From positions 206,704 to 270,703 of the forward strand of contig CAXKVR010000027.1 of NCBI GenBank assembly GCA_964058845.1: a stretch of DNA of 64,000 nucleotides, written 5' to 3'. Shown here piece by piece: positions 1-12,094 of the stretch. The stretch comes from Carex sylvatica. Taxonomy: Eukaryota > Streptophyta > Magnoliopsida > Poales > Cyperaceae. The notes beneath the pieces were generated by a model that ran no database searches, was not told the DNA's origin, and saw only the letters and a program-made list of their open reading frames with translations. The translations under genes and the position numbers were made by a program. The first letter of the stretch is position 1; each line of letters opens with the position of its first letter.

Positions 1-35
1 GAGGTTCAAGGATTACGGTATTCAATATTCATTTA

Positions 36-418
36 AGAGTAGAACTAGGGTGTTCTTAAGCTCACCAAACATTTTGGTGAGCTTAACTCCGAAACCCATC
101 AAATCGGTTTCAAATGACGAATCCAAACCGTTGGAACCCGCCTACTTTACGAGTGATGCGTCTACATGTGAAAATTTTAAACATTCGAATTGATTTAGTA
201 TAAAGTAAAACGGTCAAAATTAGAAGGTTAATAAATTAATTTTAGTGCATTCATTTTTTGAACGTTTTTTGACCGCTTGACTTTATACTAAATTATTCCG
301 AATGTTTAAAATTTTCACATGTAGACGCATCACTCATAAGATAGGTGGATTTCAATGGTTCAGATTTATTATTTGAAACCAATTTGATGGATTTTGGAGT
401 TAAGCTCACCAAACACTC
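36..418. mobile_element. Foldback MITE (family M1)
   Basis: The two halves are imperfect reverse complements of each other over about 150 bp each. The outer parts share the words GCTCACCAAACA and ACATGTAGACGCATCACTC on opposite strands. A short direct repeat CATTTA flanks it at 30-35 and 419-424. It has no coding capacity. The same family recurs in intron 20 of the first MED23 gene (30898-31274). Seen: inverted structure and the related copy. Inferred: a non-autonomous DNA transposon; superfamily not assigned. Confidence 0.7.
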
Positions 419-424
419 CATTTA

Positions 425-2244
425 TATGTAAATTCCAATTTATATGTATCTCTTTAGTTTATTAGACTTTATATACTTTCATTTATCTTGTTTGATTTAT
501 CACTGATTTAACTCATTTTCAACACAAATTAAAATCTCCCCCGGAATCTTATAGTTATATTAAGCATGTCATTCCCTCTAACATGTATAAATTACTAACT
601 TATGGAATTTTGAAAGTTTAACCCTTAAACCTTGAACTATACCATAACCTAGTATAAGCAGTAGTATTAAATGGTACTGATGTCATTAAATGTAATAGTC
701 AAGCATTCAAACTCTATATTTTGCAAGAAATTTGGTACATTTTATAAGTATTGATATTAAATTATGGCTTAAACCATACTTTTCCCCAAGCCCCCAATTC
801 AGATACGTACAGTGCCAATCGGTACTAGCACATAATATAGAAAAAGTCAACATTAGCGCATACTATGAAACAAGCTTTCTTGGTTCGATTAAACAGTAAC
901 TCAAAACTTGTGCTTTTGTATTACAAGGGTTCCAACACTTTAATCTTATGAAAGAAGGAAATCAAAATAGAGAGAGAAAGGAAAAATACTATGTACAGTT
1001 CCAATCGCACATTCGCACCACAAGTTGTAGAAGGAAATGAGAAAAGCACACACACAGATAAACAATTTCAATTGCAAGGTTCATTCAGAGAAAATTTAAG
1101 CCCTAGTAATATGAGGGACAAAGGAATTCGAAAGCAATTTCGGTGGAAAAGAAGAAAGTGAAAACAAGCAAGCGGTCGGTGAAATAATTAAAAAGTAGAA
1201 TATATAAGAGGATAAAGATGACTTTAATAAATAAACATTACATCTCTATTTTATTAAATTGAGCTGCTAATTTTTCTTTAAGCTACGGCCCAATTTTCAT
1301 AAAATAAATAAATAATAATAATGACATTGGAGACTTTAATTGATTAAGGGGTCTACCATACCTAATATAAATATGCTATAGATTCAACTTTAATCTTCAA
1401 GGGCCTTCAAAGTTTATAAATTTCCAATTTCATAATTCGGAGATTCAAAAGAATTTAATTTTTTTTTTTTGCTCAATTCAATTATTATGACAATTTAATC
1501 AATTGGTCAGAACTATATATATTTTATTTATGATGTATCTGTATCACATATATATAGGTTGCTAATCTGTCAATGAGGAATCATTCTTATATACATTTGT
1601 AGCATATAACCTTCCTATATTCAATATCGTCCAATTTTCAAATTCATATCAATTAAACAGATTATAAAAATAGTTTTATAGTAATTCACTTCATGTAACT
1701 CAATTATCTTGTTCATTTGTTCGGAATTATACTACTTGTTCTTTAAATGTAATATATTTAGATATTTTGTATTCTATTTTTATTTATTAATTTTATGTGT
1801 GCATTTTGCATAATGTTACATGATGATAGGGATCTTTTATTTCAGGATGAGTTATCAAGTCAAGAGGGGATTATTGTGTATGCCTCTTATCTCATCATAT
1901 ATTTTCATCAGGCTTGATTTAGCAGGATGTAATGTTTGACAGGCTATATCAAGGATAAATAATTTAGTATTTTAGCATAGAGTATATTAGGACGTGCCAT
2001 TCATAGAGTTATCTTTTTAGAAATTTATGTTGCTATAAATTATGTTATTTGTACTCTATGTAATGGTGAAATCAAAAATACAATTAAGCTTTCTTATAAT
2101 ATTGTTTCTCTTTTATTTCTCGCATCTCATTTAGGAAACTCTAACATAAATCAAGTTGTATTCGTAGCACAAATGGCCATAACAAAATTGAAATTTCAGA
2201 ATATTTTCATCATTTTCACTGCTTGCAAACGCAGCTAATTAAAA
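425..2244. other. AT-rich intergenic DNA, no gene seen
   Basis: AT-rich sequence with short homopolymer runs. No open frame of convincing length, no splice-consistent coding blocks, and no structured RNA or terminal repeat recognised. Confidence 0.6.
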
Positions 2245-2248
2245 TAGG

Positions 2249-2605
2249 AGAAATTTGGATAAATTTGGGTGGAGATCACTAAATTTTATTCTTTGTCATA
2301 AAATTGGCCACTCAATTTTAATTTGCTCTGATATAGTTGTTGAATATTCATTGGTTCCATTTAAATCATTATGTTATTTTTTTCGTCCAAAATATTAACA
2401 TACTATTAATATAAAGTGAAATGGAGATGGATGAGCTGATGAACATATTCCGTTAATATTCAAGATATAAATGCAATAAATGACTGATTGTAACAATTAA
2501 AAAAAAATTCAACTTTTAACAAATTAAATTTGAGTGACTAATTTATGATAAAAAATATATATTAGTGATCTCTGATGAAATTTATCTCAAAAATTTGGAG
2601 GGTCA
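2249..2605. mobile_element. AT-rich foldback element, MITE-like
   Basis: The left arm (about 2249-2330) and right arm (about 2520-2605) are inverted, imperfect copies sharing GGAGATCACTAA against TTAGTGATCTC and a following stretch around CACTCAA/TTGAGTG. It sits inside a longer dispersed repeat: the flanking pieces (about 2160-2240 and 2640-2880) line up with uninterrupted sequence near 32950-33400. That supports an insertion here. No clear TSD could be fixed by eye. Confidence 0.5.
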
Positions 2606-2639
2606 TGAGGAATTATCCTTTTACAAACAAAAATTTCCT

Positions 2640-2880
2640 AAATTGTTAATGTTAAAACATGTTTGATATTTCAAGAATTTAAAAAAGTAATAGATAGTAA
2701 ATTGAATAACGACACATATTTGAATCATTACATGCAAGAAAAAATTGTGAGGACTACTCGTCCAAATATCAAAAGATTGAACTACAAACAATTTGTCTTA
2801 AATTTCATAATAAATTCAGAAATAGAATACGATAACCCGCTGCATACTAGAAACAAACAATCTAGTTGTCGAAATTTTTA
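2640..2880. repeat. Dispersed repeat unit R, copy 1
   Basis: Contains TTCAAGAA, then a track with ATAGATAGTAAATTGAA, GAATCATTA and GAGGACTACT in fixed order. The same order of words appears three times at 33208-34180 between the two MED23 genes. An open frame of about 73 codons crosses it, but codon content and lack of any recognisable motif make this a chance frame. Origin unknown; probably remnants of an AT-rich transposable element. Confidence 0.5.
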
Positions 2881-2967
2881 TTAATAACATATAAAAAAAA
2901 ATCAAATTAAACAGATTAATATAATTTTAATCAAATTTTCTTTTCTTTTTATAACTAGGTAGCGACT

Positions 2968-3695
2968 TAGAAAATTTTTTATTCATAGAAATTAAAAAAA
3001 AAGGTAGAGAGAGAAATAGAAAGAGTACAGAGATTGTTATATTGATAGAAAGATAAGTACAGATTCTACCGTTTCTGACAATCAAAAAGTTAGAATAGGT
3101 AGAATTCGCACCGATTCTAACATATAATGTTTCGGTTTTGTAGGTTGTGAAGACAGTGCCGCAGAAGATTTGAAATTGAGTTAATTGAAGTTTAGATCGG
3201 TATAAAGTTTACCTATCTAAAGTTTGTTCACCTACTCTCCTTCCCCTGCCTATATCTTTCTCTTCTCCATTTGGAAAGCTAGCTCCCAGAAAAAAAAATG
3301 GCGATAGACCCTAAAAAAAAGAATGCTGACTCTTTTTACACAAACCTTATTTTGAGAAATTTGGTCTCTTTTTACATAAATCCTATTTTGAGAAAGAATG
3401 CTGGCTGAGAACAATTTGTTCTTACATAAACCCTAAATTGCAAAAAAAAAAAAAAAATTAGATAGGTAAAATTTCTACCTATCTAAACTCTATTTCATAC
3501 ATAACTGTAGCGAATTCTTATTTCTGTGGCAGTTGGGGAAATAGGTTAAGATCGGTGCGAATTCTACCTATCCTAACTTTTTGATTGTTAGGATTGGTAG
3601 AATATGTACCGATCTTTCTATCAATATAACAATCTTTGCACTCTTTCTGTTTCTCTCTCTACTTTTTTCTTAATTTCTATGAATAAAATATTTCC
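2968..3695. mobile_element. Foldback element with ~150-bp arms, Mutator-like TSD
   Basis: Arms at about 2968-3120 and 3547-3695 are inverted copies (for example AGGTAGAATTCGCACCGAT against ATCGGTGCGAATTCTACCT). The outer ends read TAGAAAAT and, inverted, GGAAATAT. The flanking direct repeat TAGCGACT is at 2960-2967 and 3696-3703. The 430-bp middle holds a second, smaller inverted pair around TACCTATCTAAA. Long inverted arms with an 8-9-bp TSD fit a MULE-derived MITE. No transposase remnant is present. Confidence 0.7.
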
Positions 3696-3703
3696 TAGCG
3701 ACT

Positions 3704-4980
3704 ACCAGGGTACAAATAAAATAGATGTGTTTACAACTTCAGAAAACTAAAATAAAATAAAACATCAAACCCTTATCTCAACCAATTCCAACTGAACCAC
3801 GACAACACTTCAACCACATTTCGGTATTTTTCTTAATACCCGTGCCAGCAACCAAGAGGGTTTCGACGGATGTCCAAAGATACGTGAATTTTATTGTTTC
3901 CACACTCCTCAGAGAACAGCCATAATTCGAGTCAACCATACTCGTTTAGACTCACCAACTAACACCTTATACCGACTCCAAGAGATCTCCCACAGTCTCT
4001 CTGCCGATACATCTAATTGGACAAGTTGAGCTATGCATAGCCACAATTTTTAATCAAATTTTCATAAACAATATTTTCAGTTGATAATCCAGTGAAAATG
4101 CAGGACAATTCCACTAGATTATCCAACAAAATTGCAATTTCATTAAATAATTTAGCGAAATTGGATTCAACTTTTGTAATTTTATTCAATTTGTTATTAA
4201 CTTTGTAATTCCGATGGAGTTGCAATTTCGTTGAATAATCTAGCAGAATCTAGCAGAAATGTTATTATGGAATTTTTAAAAACTTGTATTAATTTGTTTA
4301 ATTTGATTTTTTTTTATATGTTATTAATAAAAATTCCGGATCTAGTTGTTTGTTCATTGTTTTTTTTTTCTCGTCCTCTGAATATCGATCATTGCATTTA
4401 TTTATTAAACACATGGAGAAAGAAGAAATCTATTTACTTAATCAGTCGTTATACTAAGTATTTATTTTATTATTTAAAGCACCGTTTCACTATAAAAAAT
4501 ATTTTTTCCATCGCCTCTTTATCATCGGATGTGCTTCCGTACAGATGGTGTACGTCACGAGTGGCAGCTCTGTAATTACGCTGAACTTTTTACCGTCTGT
4601 TCTTGATAATAAACTGATAGCGTTGATGGATCCCCTCCTTTGCCATCGGTTGAATTTCATGAACCGTTAGCACTGGGCGGCTCATGACACATCTACATCG
4701 GTTTGGCTAAACAGACGATGGCACTGAGAGGATTACTTTACCATATGGCTGTTTCATGATCCGTTGATTTTTGGGTTGATCAACACTGTCTGGTATCCTT
4801 ACTGAACCGATGTTGTATTTTTGATTAGCACCTATGATAATTAAATAATTGGAATATTGTTCATGCATGTACATCAATTTAACTGTAGATGAACCGATGG
4901 GATATTATAACGGGTAATATGTACTTGTTGTTGGTACCTAGAGCTAATTAATTGTTAACTATATATATATATATATATAT
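3704..4980. other. Intergenic DNA with CCGATGG-type repeats
   Basis: No gene recognised. Between about 4580 and 4930 short words such as GCCATCGGTT, ACGATGGCACTG and ACCGATGG recur on both strands. Similar words return at 9060-9130 (GAGCCGATGG). Such repeats are common in subterminal regions of CACTA elements, and a transposon-type gene lies further right, but no CACTA terminus was found here. The stretch near 4060-4330 resembles one near 59090-59260 (words such as GAATAATC and TTATTAATAA), pointing to another dispersed AT-rich repeat. The run ends in a (TA)n microsatellite at about 4960-4980. Confidence 0.4.
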
Positions 4981-5411
4981 ATAGAGGTTGGCTACTATGC
5001 TTATATAAGCATATCCCCACATATGCTTATAACTCATTTTTGTATTTTCAATGCCCAAATGGTCGATCAGAACTGTTCATCTTGTTCTCCATATTAATAT
5101 GTTCTTGAAAACTAAATTTTACATTTTTCTGAATTTTTTTACTATTTATTAAGCCACTTTGAAAATCGTTGATCCAACGGTGGCTTAACAAAACAGTAAA
5201 ATTAGAAGCCACCGTTGGATCAGAGATTTTCAAAGTGGCTTAATAAATAGTAAAAAAATTCAGAAAAATGTAAAATTTAGTTTCCAAGAACATATTAATA
5301 TGGAGAACAAGATGAACGGTTCCGATCGACCATTTGGGCATTGGAAACACAAAAATGAGTTATAAGCATATGTGGGGATATGCTTATATAAGCATAGTAG
5401 CCAACCTCTAT
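4981..5411. mobile_element. Palindromic MITE A1
   Basis: Near-perfect palindrome. It opens with ATAGAGGTTGGCTACTATGC and closes with the reverse complement of that sequence; the centre is near 5196, around CCACCGTTGGAT. It lies between (TA)n runs on both sides. Open frames of 60-70 codons on both strands are the two readings of the palindrome and are not genes. A second member, A2, starts at 5861. Confidence 0.85.
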
Positions 5412-5426
5412 ATATATATATATAGA

Positions 5427-5854
5427 TAGAGATGGACTTGGGTGAGCCATGGCTCACCAAGCGTTTGTACTCCACGCCGTATTTTCATTTTGAAAGTCCA
5501 AACGACCGATCCAAACCGTTAAATGTGATCTCTATATTGAAATGTGCTTGGAGACCAAATTTTACATTTTTTAGAATTTTTTTACTATTTATTAAGTATT
5601 TTTTAAAATTGCTGTTTTGCTATGAACAGTAAAAAACAGTAAAATTTTCTGGACCATCGGATCAGCAATTTTAAAAAATGCTTAATAAATAGTAAAAAAA
5701 TTCCAAAAAATATAAAATTTGGTTTCCAAGCACATTTTAATATGGAGAACAAGATGAACGGTTCGGATCGGTTGTTTGAATTTTCAAAATAGCTAAAATG
5801 AGCCATGGCTCACCAACGCAAAATAAGCCATGGCTCACCCAAGTCCATCTCTAT
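5427..5854. mobile_element. Palindromic MITE B
   Basis: Opens with AGAGATGGACTTGGGTGAGC and closes with its reverse complement. Outer arms carry CCATGGCTCACC; inner arms carry TTTTTTACTATTTATTAAG and its inverse. Its terminal 60 bp differ from A1 and A2, but the inner arms share the same core words (GAACAAGATGAACGGTT and CCAAGCACAT). It fills the space between A1 and A2 completely, with only TA-rich joints. Confidence 0.8.
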
Positions 5855-5860
5855 ATAAAT

Positions 5861-6285
5861 ATAGAGGTTGGCTACTATGCTTATATAAGCATATCCCCAC
5901 ATATGCTTATAACTCATTTTTGTGATTCCAATGTCCAAATGGTCGATCTGAACCGTTCATCTTATTCTCCATATTAATATGTGCTTGGAAACTAAATTTT
6001 ACATTTTTCTGAATTTTTTTACTATTTATTAAGCCACTTTGAAAATTATTAATCCAACGGTGGCTGCTGATTTTACTGTTTTGTGCAGCCACCGTTGGAT
6101 CAGCGATTTTCAAAGTGGCTTAATAAATAGTAAAAAAATTCAGAAAAATGTAAAATTTAGTTTCCAAGCACATATTAATATGGAGAACAAGATGAACGGT
6201 TCAGATCGACCATTTGGACATTGGAATCACAAAAATGAGTTATAAGCATATGTGGGGATATGCTTATATAAGCATAGTAGCCAAC

Positions 6286-6291
<6 letters not shown>
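5861..6291. mobile_element. Palindromic MITE A2
   Basis: Same termini and length as A1 (opens ATAGAGGTTGGCTACTATGC). Small differences, such as CAAATGGTCGATCTGAA here against GATCAGAAC in A1, and a slightly different centre, show it is a separate insertion or an older duplicate. It is followed directly by a long (TA)n run at about 6290-6320, which looks like its target. Confidence 0.85.
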
Positions 6292-6321
<30 letters not shown>

Positions 6322-6910
6322 CTTGACCAAAAAGTAAAAAACTTTTTCTCCATACATTCAAGTACTGATGATTATGTGTATCGTGTTATTAATTTAATTC
6401 AGATATATTGTGCAATTATAAATAATGAGATAATTATTTAATATCATATACATGATATGCCAACTAAATAGGAAATTAACTAAATATTAACTTGCTCCTA
6501 ATTATTAATATATTTTGTGTTGTAATCATTAACAGAACAATAATAACACACATTGCATGCACAAATGCATGTAATTAATTCATATTCATCATTCAACATT
6601 AATTGCTATAATTTCAAAAATACTTGAACATATATCTATATATACATTTACCCATCCAAACTTCAAGAAAATAGTAATTGTACATAACATTCATGAACAC
6701 ACACACATACTGGAAATATTTAATGTTCATGCATGCATACCTAAAATACAACATCCATGCACAAATTAAATTCATGTACATGCTGCAACATGTGTAATCC
6801 ATACAAAACATATTAAATCATGAACATATCTAGCTAGCTACCTAGTATAACAACAAGCTGTTCTAGACATGTACATTGTCGAGTCCTGCACATTTGAACT
6901 GTACAGCTCC
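6322..6910. other. AT-rich intergenic DNA, 3' side of the F-box pseudogene
   Basis: No conserved coding frame. Contains many ATGCATGC-type short repeats. The open frame at 6614-6811 on the minus strand has low-complexity composition and no motif. This stretch would hold the 3' UTR of the minus-strand F-box pseudogene. Confidence 0.4.
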
Positions 6911-8193
6911 TCAATCCCACTCACTATAAGTATCATTTCCTCCGTCATGCGTCTTATATGGATGATCGTAATAACCATTCATTACATGATAGTTCCTAAA
7001 ATTTTCCAATTCTCTTGTACCAAGCATCAGATGTCGTATTACTCGCCACACCATGGAATAAAACCTCCAGTACTTGACCTCTACCATCTCCAGATTTGTT
7101 CTTGAAGATGCTTGAACTCTCCTTGGGATTGTTGCTAAAAAGTGTACAACTCTATCCTCAAGTGGCAGTGTTGCCTCAGTACTGTAACAAATTAACAATT
7201 AATCAATAGATAAGTAGATCTTAATTTACTTTAACTTACAGCAATTAATTAATTAATGCATGGAATTGAAGCTATATATTATACAAGTTGGAAAATATAC
7301 ATATACTTACACAATCCTCATGTTGTACTATTGTGAGCTTTGTCAAGTTTGAACAGCTCTTTATAATCCAAGTTTCCATTTGTAAAAAAGAATACGTACA
7401 AATTAAAACAGTGAAAACTTTCAAATTATGAAATTATAGGAGTCTTGTCGGCAAAACTGCTGTTGACAGTTCCTACACACACACACACACACACACATGT
7501 AATTAGGAATGATAATATACAAACATAAGTCATAATAAATAATTAATTGAACTATATATAAATTTAATTTAGGACACCCTGCATGCATGCATGCATATAT
7601 ATATATATGCGCATGCAATTAATTAGCACACTAGTTAATATGCATATGCAATTGATGGTAGCCTTCGAACTATGTGGATCAATCATATAAAATTACACAA
7701 GTTCATACGCATATAATTAATTCAGGACCTTCAAATTATCTAGCTATGTGGGTCAAGTATGTAATTAATTCAGGGCCTTCGAACTATGTGGGTCAATCAT
7801 TAGAGACGCGCGCCAATTAGAGAAATTATTTAATTATACCAGGTGCAGAGTGCACTTGAGATGAAACTCCAGAGTATGAACATCTGTGAGCTTCTCAAGT
7901 AAAGCATTGATGCCCGTCATGGAAGATTGGACTTGAGAATCCCTGGCATTGATGTTGAGGACGGCTAAAGAGGTCCACAGGTTGTTTCATCTCTTAGAAA
8001 GTACACATGTGCACACTGTCTCTTGGGTGGCCAGCAGCCCTAAGATTATGACAAGTACTGGGTCGGGCAAATTACTAATGTAGTCAGTCATGGTTCCTAC
8101 TGTGGAAGGGGATCGATCTGGTGAAGAAGAGAATGCAAAAGAGACGAGAGATGAGTGTGGCTTCTGGCTTGCAGTGGAAGACGAACCGATCAA
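6911..8193 (-). pseudogene. F-box/FBD-like protein gene, broken
   Basis: Read on the minus strand. Exon 1 (8193 to 7840) starts at ATG and encodes a serine-rich lead followed by an F-box core, DYISNLPDPVLVIILGLL then VCTCVLSKR. The next codon is TGA at 7987-7989 where F-box proteins carry Trp (SKRW). The frame then continues open to a GT donor at 7839-7838. A second exon near 7311-7370 encodes a leucine-rich-repeat-like piece (CSNLTKLTIVQHEDC) with a GTAAGT donor. The last exon (7181 to 6911) follows a good CAG acceptor; its LEMVEVKYWRF segment resembles the start of an FBD domain. F-box proteins recruit substrates to SCF ubiquitin ligases. The family is known for high turnover and many pseudogenes. 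The single TGG-to-TGA change could be recent; stop-codon readthrough or a start downstream at MTDYIS cannot rescue it. Confidence 0.6.
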
Positions 8194-9445
8194 TGTCTCA
8201 AAACTGAGGAACTATATTAAATTTATTCAATTTTTTAAACACCATCGGCTGAACCGTTGGTATTAAAGTTGAACTGGGGCCCCAAAGTCTTGCAAATTTT
8301 GAGTTGCGAATTTAACGCTATGATCTTTAATTATGTGACATAATATTTTTGATCGCTCAAATCTGACGGTGGGATACAAATTGAAACTGTGTTTTACTTT
8401 AGAGTAAGTTTATTCAAAACTTTTGATAAAAATATTGAAATAAATGAGACACAAGATACATACATGTATCTGATGAAATTGAAAACATGTTCATTTTAAT
8501 CATATTCGAATCAATTCAATTTTAACTTGTTAAATTTATCATTTAAATTGTAAGCAAACTACTACAACATGTTAAATAAGCAAACTACTGCATATCATAT
8601 TTGATCATTTAAATTTTAACATGTAAAAACTTTAATAACATGTTAAATATGAAAACAAACATGCCTCTATTTTCACATGTTTAAATTTTAATTATTTAAA
8701 TTTTTACATGTTTAAATTATAGTAATTTAAATTTTAATAGAGCCTCTTAATTATGGTGTAGGATTTAGGGTTACTAACAGAGCTCAAATCTCCCTCCAGC
8801 TAGCACCAAACTTTTTGTTTGGACCTCATCATTTCCCTAAAGTAATGCTAATTATATAATTAAACCTGATCAACAGATTTGAAGTAGCACGAATATTGAC
8901 ATGCACCGTTGCATATCGGACGGTCCAACCCAAAATAGAAAGTTTGTCATACTATAGGCCCAACTCCGCAGTGAAGCCTTTCCACACAATAGGGCGCCGC
9001 GCGCCTCCCAAGATTTCAATATCGCCATCCTTTGTGCTGATAGAATTAAGTACATATGCCGACGTTTAGAATTCTGAGCCGATGGAATTAAGTTATACCA
9101 ACGGTTAGGATAAAGAGCCGATGGCTATTTCAAAATTTATTTCACATGCTTGATCAGGACCGTATATAGCTAGGTGTATCGTTTGAACTTTCAAATATTG
9201 ATCGAGATATCACTCCAAATTAACTTTCTCTGCAGCGAGAACTAAAAAAGGACCAAAATCTAGGTTTTCTCTTTGTCTCACTCACATCTAGGCGGCCACC
9301 ATTTCTTACTTGTCACTAAGGTTAAGGTTTGCTCCCTCTCACTCTATATATGTATTCTAGATTTTTGATGTGAGGTTACAACATATTTGTAGTATTTTTT
9401 CACACTAACAATAACTTATTTGGATTTTTTTTTTGGCCAACAACC
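8194..9445. other. Intergenic region upstream of both flanking genes
   Basis: Lies between the minus-strand F-box pseudogene start and the plus-strand transposon gene start. Around 8560-8750, (A)CATGTTTAAATTTTAA-type words repeat several times. GAGCCGATGG words occur at 9070-9130. Nothing conserved enough to call as a gene; the frame at 8870-9055 has no recognisable domain. Confidence 0.4.
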
Positions 9446-10148
9446 ATGTCGGCACCTGGTATTGGAGACGAACAATCTGATCACTTTCCAGAACATGAAA
9501 CATCTCCTCCGAAAAAAGTAGATGAAATGGGAAAGTGCAACACTGTCTGACAAGGGGTTGGAAAAAATTCATCGTTACTAGCTACGATAAGGGTTGCATG
9601 TCGCGTGTCATCAAGGTAAAATTTCCTACAACAGAAACTTTTATTCACTAATACAATGTGATATGTGTGCTCTGTTAGCTAGAGTTTTGGGTAATTTTTT
9701 TTGGGATTTAATTATTCTGTAGAGGGATCCTACTTGAGTATTTTACTATTTAATAGAACTGTTGTTTTTTAGTGATCCAGAATTATCTAAAAGTAGCAGT
9801 TTTGTAAAATACCTAATAAATAGTAAAAATTTGATCTTCAAGCACATTTTAATAAAGATTACATGTTGAATAGTTTGGATTGACTGTTTGGACTTTAAAT
9901 ATAACAAAACTAAGTTGTGGTAAGATGATGTAACTTTTAAATATAGTAAGTGGATCCCTCCTCTATTTTGTAACATGAAATATATATATATATATATATA
10001 TGCAAGCAACGCTTTATCTTACTGGAATATATATTATTTCAAGATTTTTATCAATTCAAGAGATCATGCAGCTACAAAGTTCAAATCAGCAAAGTCAAAA
10101 GTAGCTCAGCCAAAAGCAGCAAGTCAACATCCTTTGGACTTGATTAAG
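9446..10148 (+). pseudogene. N-terminal part of Ulp1-type transposon gene
   Basis: ATG at 9446 begins a hydrophilic frame (MSAPGIGDEQSDHFPEHE) that runs into TGA. The following bases, one frame over, encode LTRGWKKFIVTSYDKG up to a GT donor at 9616, so a frameshift near 9545 is inferred. A second coding-looking block, rich in K, S and A (KSAKSKVAQPKAASQ), ends at a GT donor at 10149; its acceptor is uncertain (about 10060). Lys/Arg-rich N-terminal pieces of this kind precede the Ulp1 domain in plant CACTA- or MULE-borne genes. The remaining exons continue at 16870, after an inserted LTR. Which superfamily supplied the gene is not decided. Confidence 0.45.
9722..9964. mobile_element. Degenerate foldback MITE with the shared core
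   Basis: Ends GAGGGATCC and GGATCCCTC face each other. Inside are TTACTATTTAATAG and, inverted, CTAATAAATAGTAA. Beyond them lie degraded forms of the core words seen in MITEs A and B (TTCAAGCACATTTTAAT, GTTTGGACTTTAAA). It lies in an apparent intron of the Ulp1-type transposon gene. Confidence 0.5.
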
Positions 10149-10539
10149 GTAAGTCCACTGTTCGCACGAAAGTGTACTACAAAGTTTCAGTACAGCAAGC
10201 TGTACTTTTTAAACCTCGAATATACTTTCGATGAAGATTGCAAGTGCACAATTCTATCGTATAGTAAATCGGGTGTCGATCCACGGGACGGATTAAATCT
10301 AAACTAGACTCTGCTCAAATTAGTTAAGTACTAGAAGTGAGAAAATGTCAGTTTGGTTTTTTTAGTTTCCTAAATTCAATTACAATAATTAAATAACAGA
10401 AAGTAAAGTTTAGTTTTATCAATTATAAAAAAGGCGTTTCCAGAATTTCTGATTTCATCTTCAACCTTGCCTCTCAGCTGCGTACTCTCGTACGCGACCC
10501 GCGTGCCAGTAACGCGACTAGGGATGGCAAAAAAGCCCG

Positions 10540-10690
10540 TTCGGCCCGACGGCCCGGTCATACCTGCCTGGCCGGCCCATTACCTGGTCAGCCAGGCACT
10601 ATAATGGGTCAGGTAAGGCCAGGCTTCGAAACAGGCCAGGTCAGGCTTGGGATTTTATCAAAGCCCAAAGGCTGCCTGACGGGCCTCTCT
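10540..10690. repeat. hAT left subterminal GGCC/CAGG repeats
   Basis: Dense short repeats of GGCC, CCAGG and CAGGC on both strands (for example CCTGGCCGGCCC, AGGCCAGG), in sharp contrast to the AT-rich surroundings. In Ac-type elements, short subterminal repeats are transposase-binding sites. That role here is inferred from position and density. Confidence 0.6.
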
Positions 10691-10907
10691 TTTATACTAT
10701 ATGCCTTCCAAAAATTTTAGCGCAGCCCAAAAATCTTTAGCGCAGCCCAAAAATCAAAAGCTAAATCCTAATTTCCTAAACCTAGCTGTTTTTCCAGGAG
10801 AAAGAAATTTCTTGAGTGCGATCCGTAAACCTAGCTGCTCTTCCTTTTGAGCGGAGTTCCTCGATTCCTCCACGGCGGCCACCACAGTCGATCAAAAACC
10901 ACCGATC

Positions 10908-11125
10908 TACACGGCTGTGCCTTTCTCCGACAAGTTTCACCATCGATCAAAGAAAAATAAACTCGCTAATCTGGAGTTTATCCGACAAGCTTCACCAATC
11001 ACCACCGATCTACACGGCTGCGCCTTTCTCCGACAAGGTTCACCATCGATCTGCACGGCTGCGCCTAATCTGGAGTTTATCCAACAAGCTTCACCAATCA
11101 CCACCAATCTGCACGGCTGCGCCTA
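10908..11125 (+). repeat. Two-copy tandem repeat in hAT leader
   Basis: Blocks containing CACGGCTG, CTTTCTCCGACAAG, CACCATCGATC, TGGAGTTTATCC and AAGCTTCACCAATCACCACC recur in order, giving about two units of roughly 100 bp. Overlapping 90-117-codon open frames cross them. The frames have no recognised domain and are probably leader sequence, not protein. A GTAAG-type donor is not obvious; the leader may be spliced, with an acceptor just before the transposase ATG. Confidence 0.55.
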
Positions 11126-12094
11126 TCTGGACTCTGGAGTCGTTAATTGCAATCAGGTTGATTTTCTAACTTTGTTACTTTTATGTTTTTTTTAGCTTTA
11201 TTTGCTATATTTTCTGGTACATAAAACTACACTGCAAGGGTGCTGTGCTATTTAGAATGTAAGGGTGCTGTGCTATTTAGAAAAGCATTCTCCATTACTT
11301 TAAGAAAGCACAAAAAATTAAGAAAATTTAAATTTAGATATACTATTTATTATTCAGATAAGCTGAGGATGAAACTTGCTACAATTAAAATTCTCTTTTT
11401 TCGAACATCAAATGTTGATAAAATTAAATTATTAATGTTTTTGTTTCATCTGTGATTATTGAAATATCAAATTACACTGTATTTAAATAAGTACTATATT
11501 TATTATAGAAAATATATTTGCATCTTTTAATATTGACATCTTTTGCTGTCCAATTTTAGGGTTGTGAACTTGTGATCCAATATATAGAAAAAAAAAACAC
11601 GATTTAGTGGATTGGACAAAATTGGATGAAACAATTAATATTGAATATAAACTAACATTTAAATAAGTAACATCGAACCTTTATATACTACGTCTTTATT
11701 CAGCCCTTGCATTGTTTTATTATAAAACTTGTAGAAATATATAACAACAACATACATAATTTTAAAATGAAACAAAAATGTACACTGGTACACGATTGAA
11801 ATTAATTTTGAAATATTTATTTTCTTTGATAATTACATGAACTAACGTTGAAATGAAGCAGGTAATGTTGCTTTTGCAACCTTTAATGTGTTTACACGCC
11901 AATGACTAACTTTTTTTTTTTTTTTTATATATTTTACAATAATGTACTAATAGACAGTAAGGCACTGACTGATTTTGAAATTGCTCATCAGTTCTTTTAT
12001 TTCCTGCCTTATATAATCATGGTGCATATCTGAATTTTTATTTTTATTAATGTTCAGCAGCAACTGATCAAATACTTCTATTTTGGTAGGAAAA

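Noticed and set aside
5048..6357. Several 60-70-codon open frames encoding similar proteins on both strands
   Set aside because: They are the two readings of palindromic MITEs A1, B and A2 and mirror each other by symmetry, not by coding constraint.
10816..11195. Overlapping 92- and 117-codon frames in the hAT leader with repeated peptide words
   Set aside because: The repetition comes from a DNA tandem repeat and is read in two frames alike; no domain and no need for a second hAT protein.
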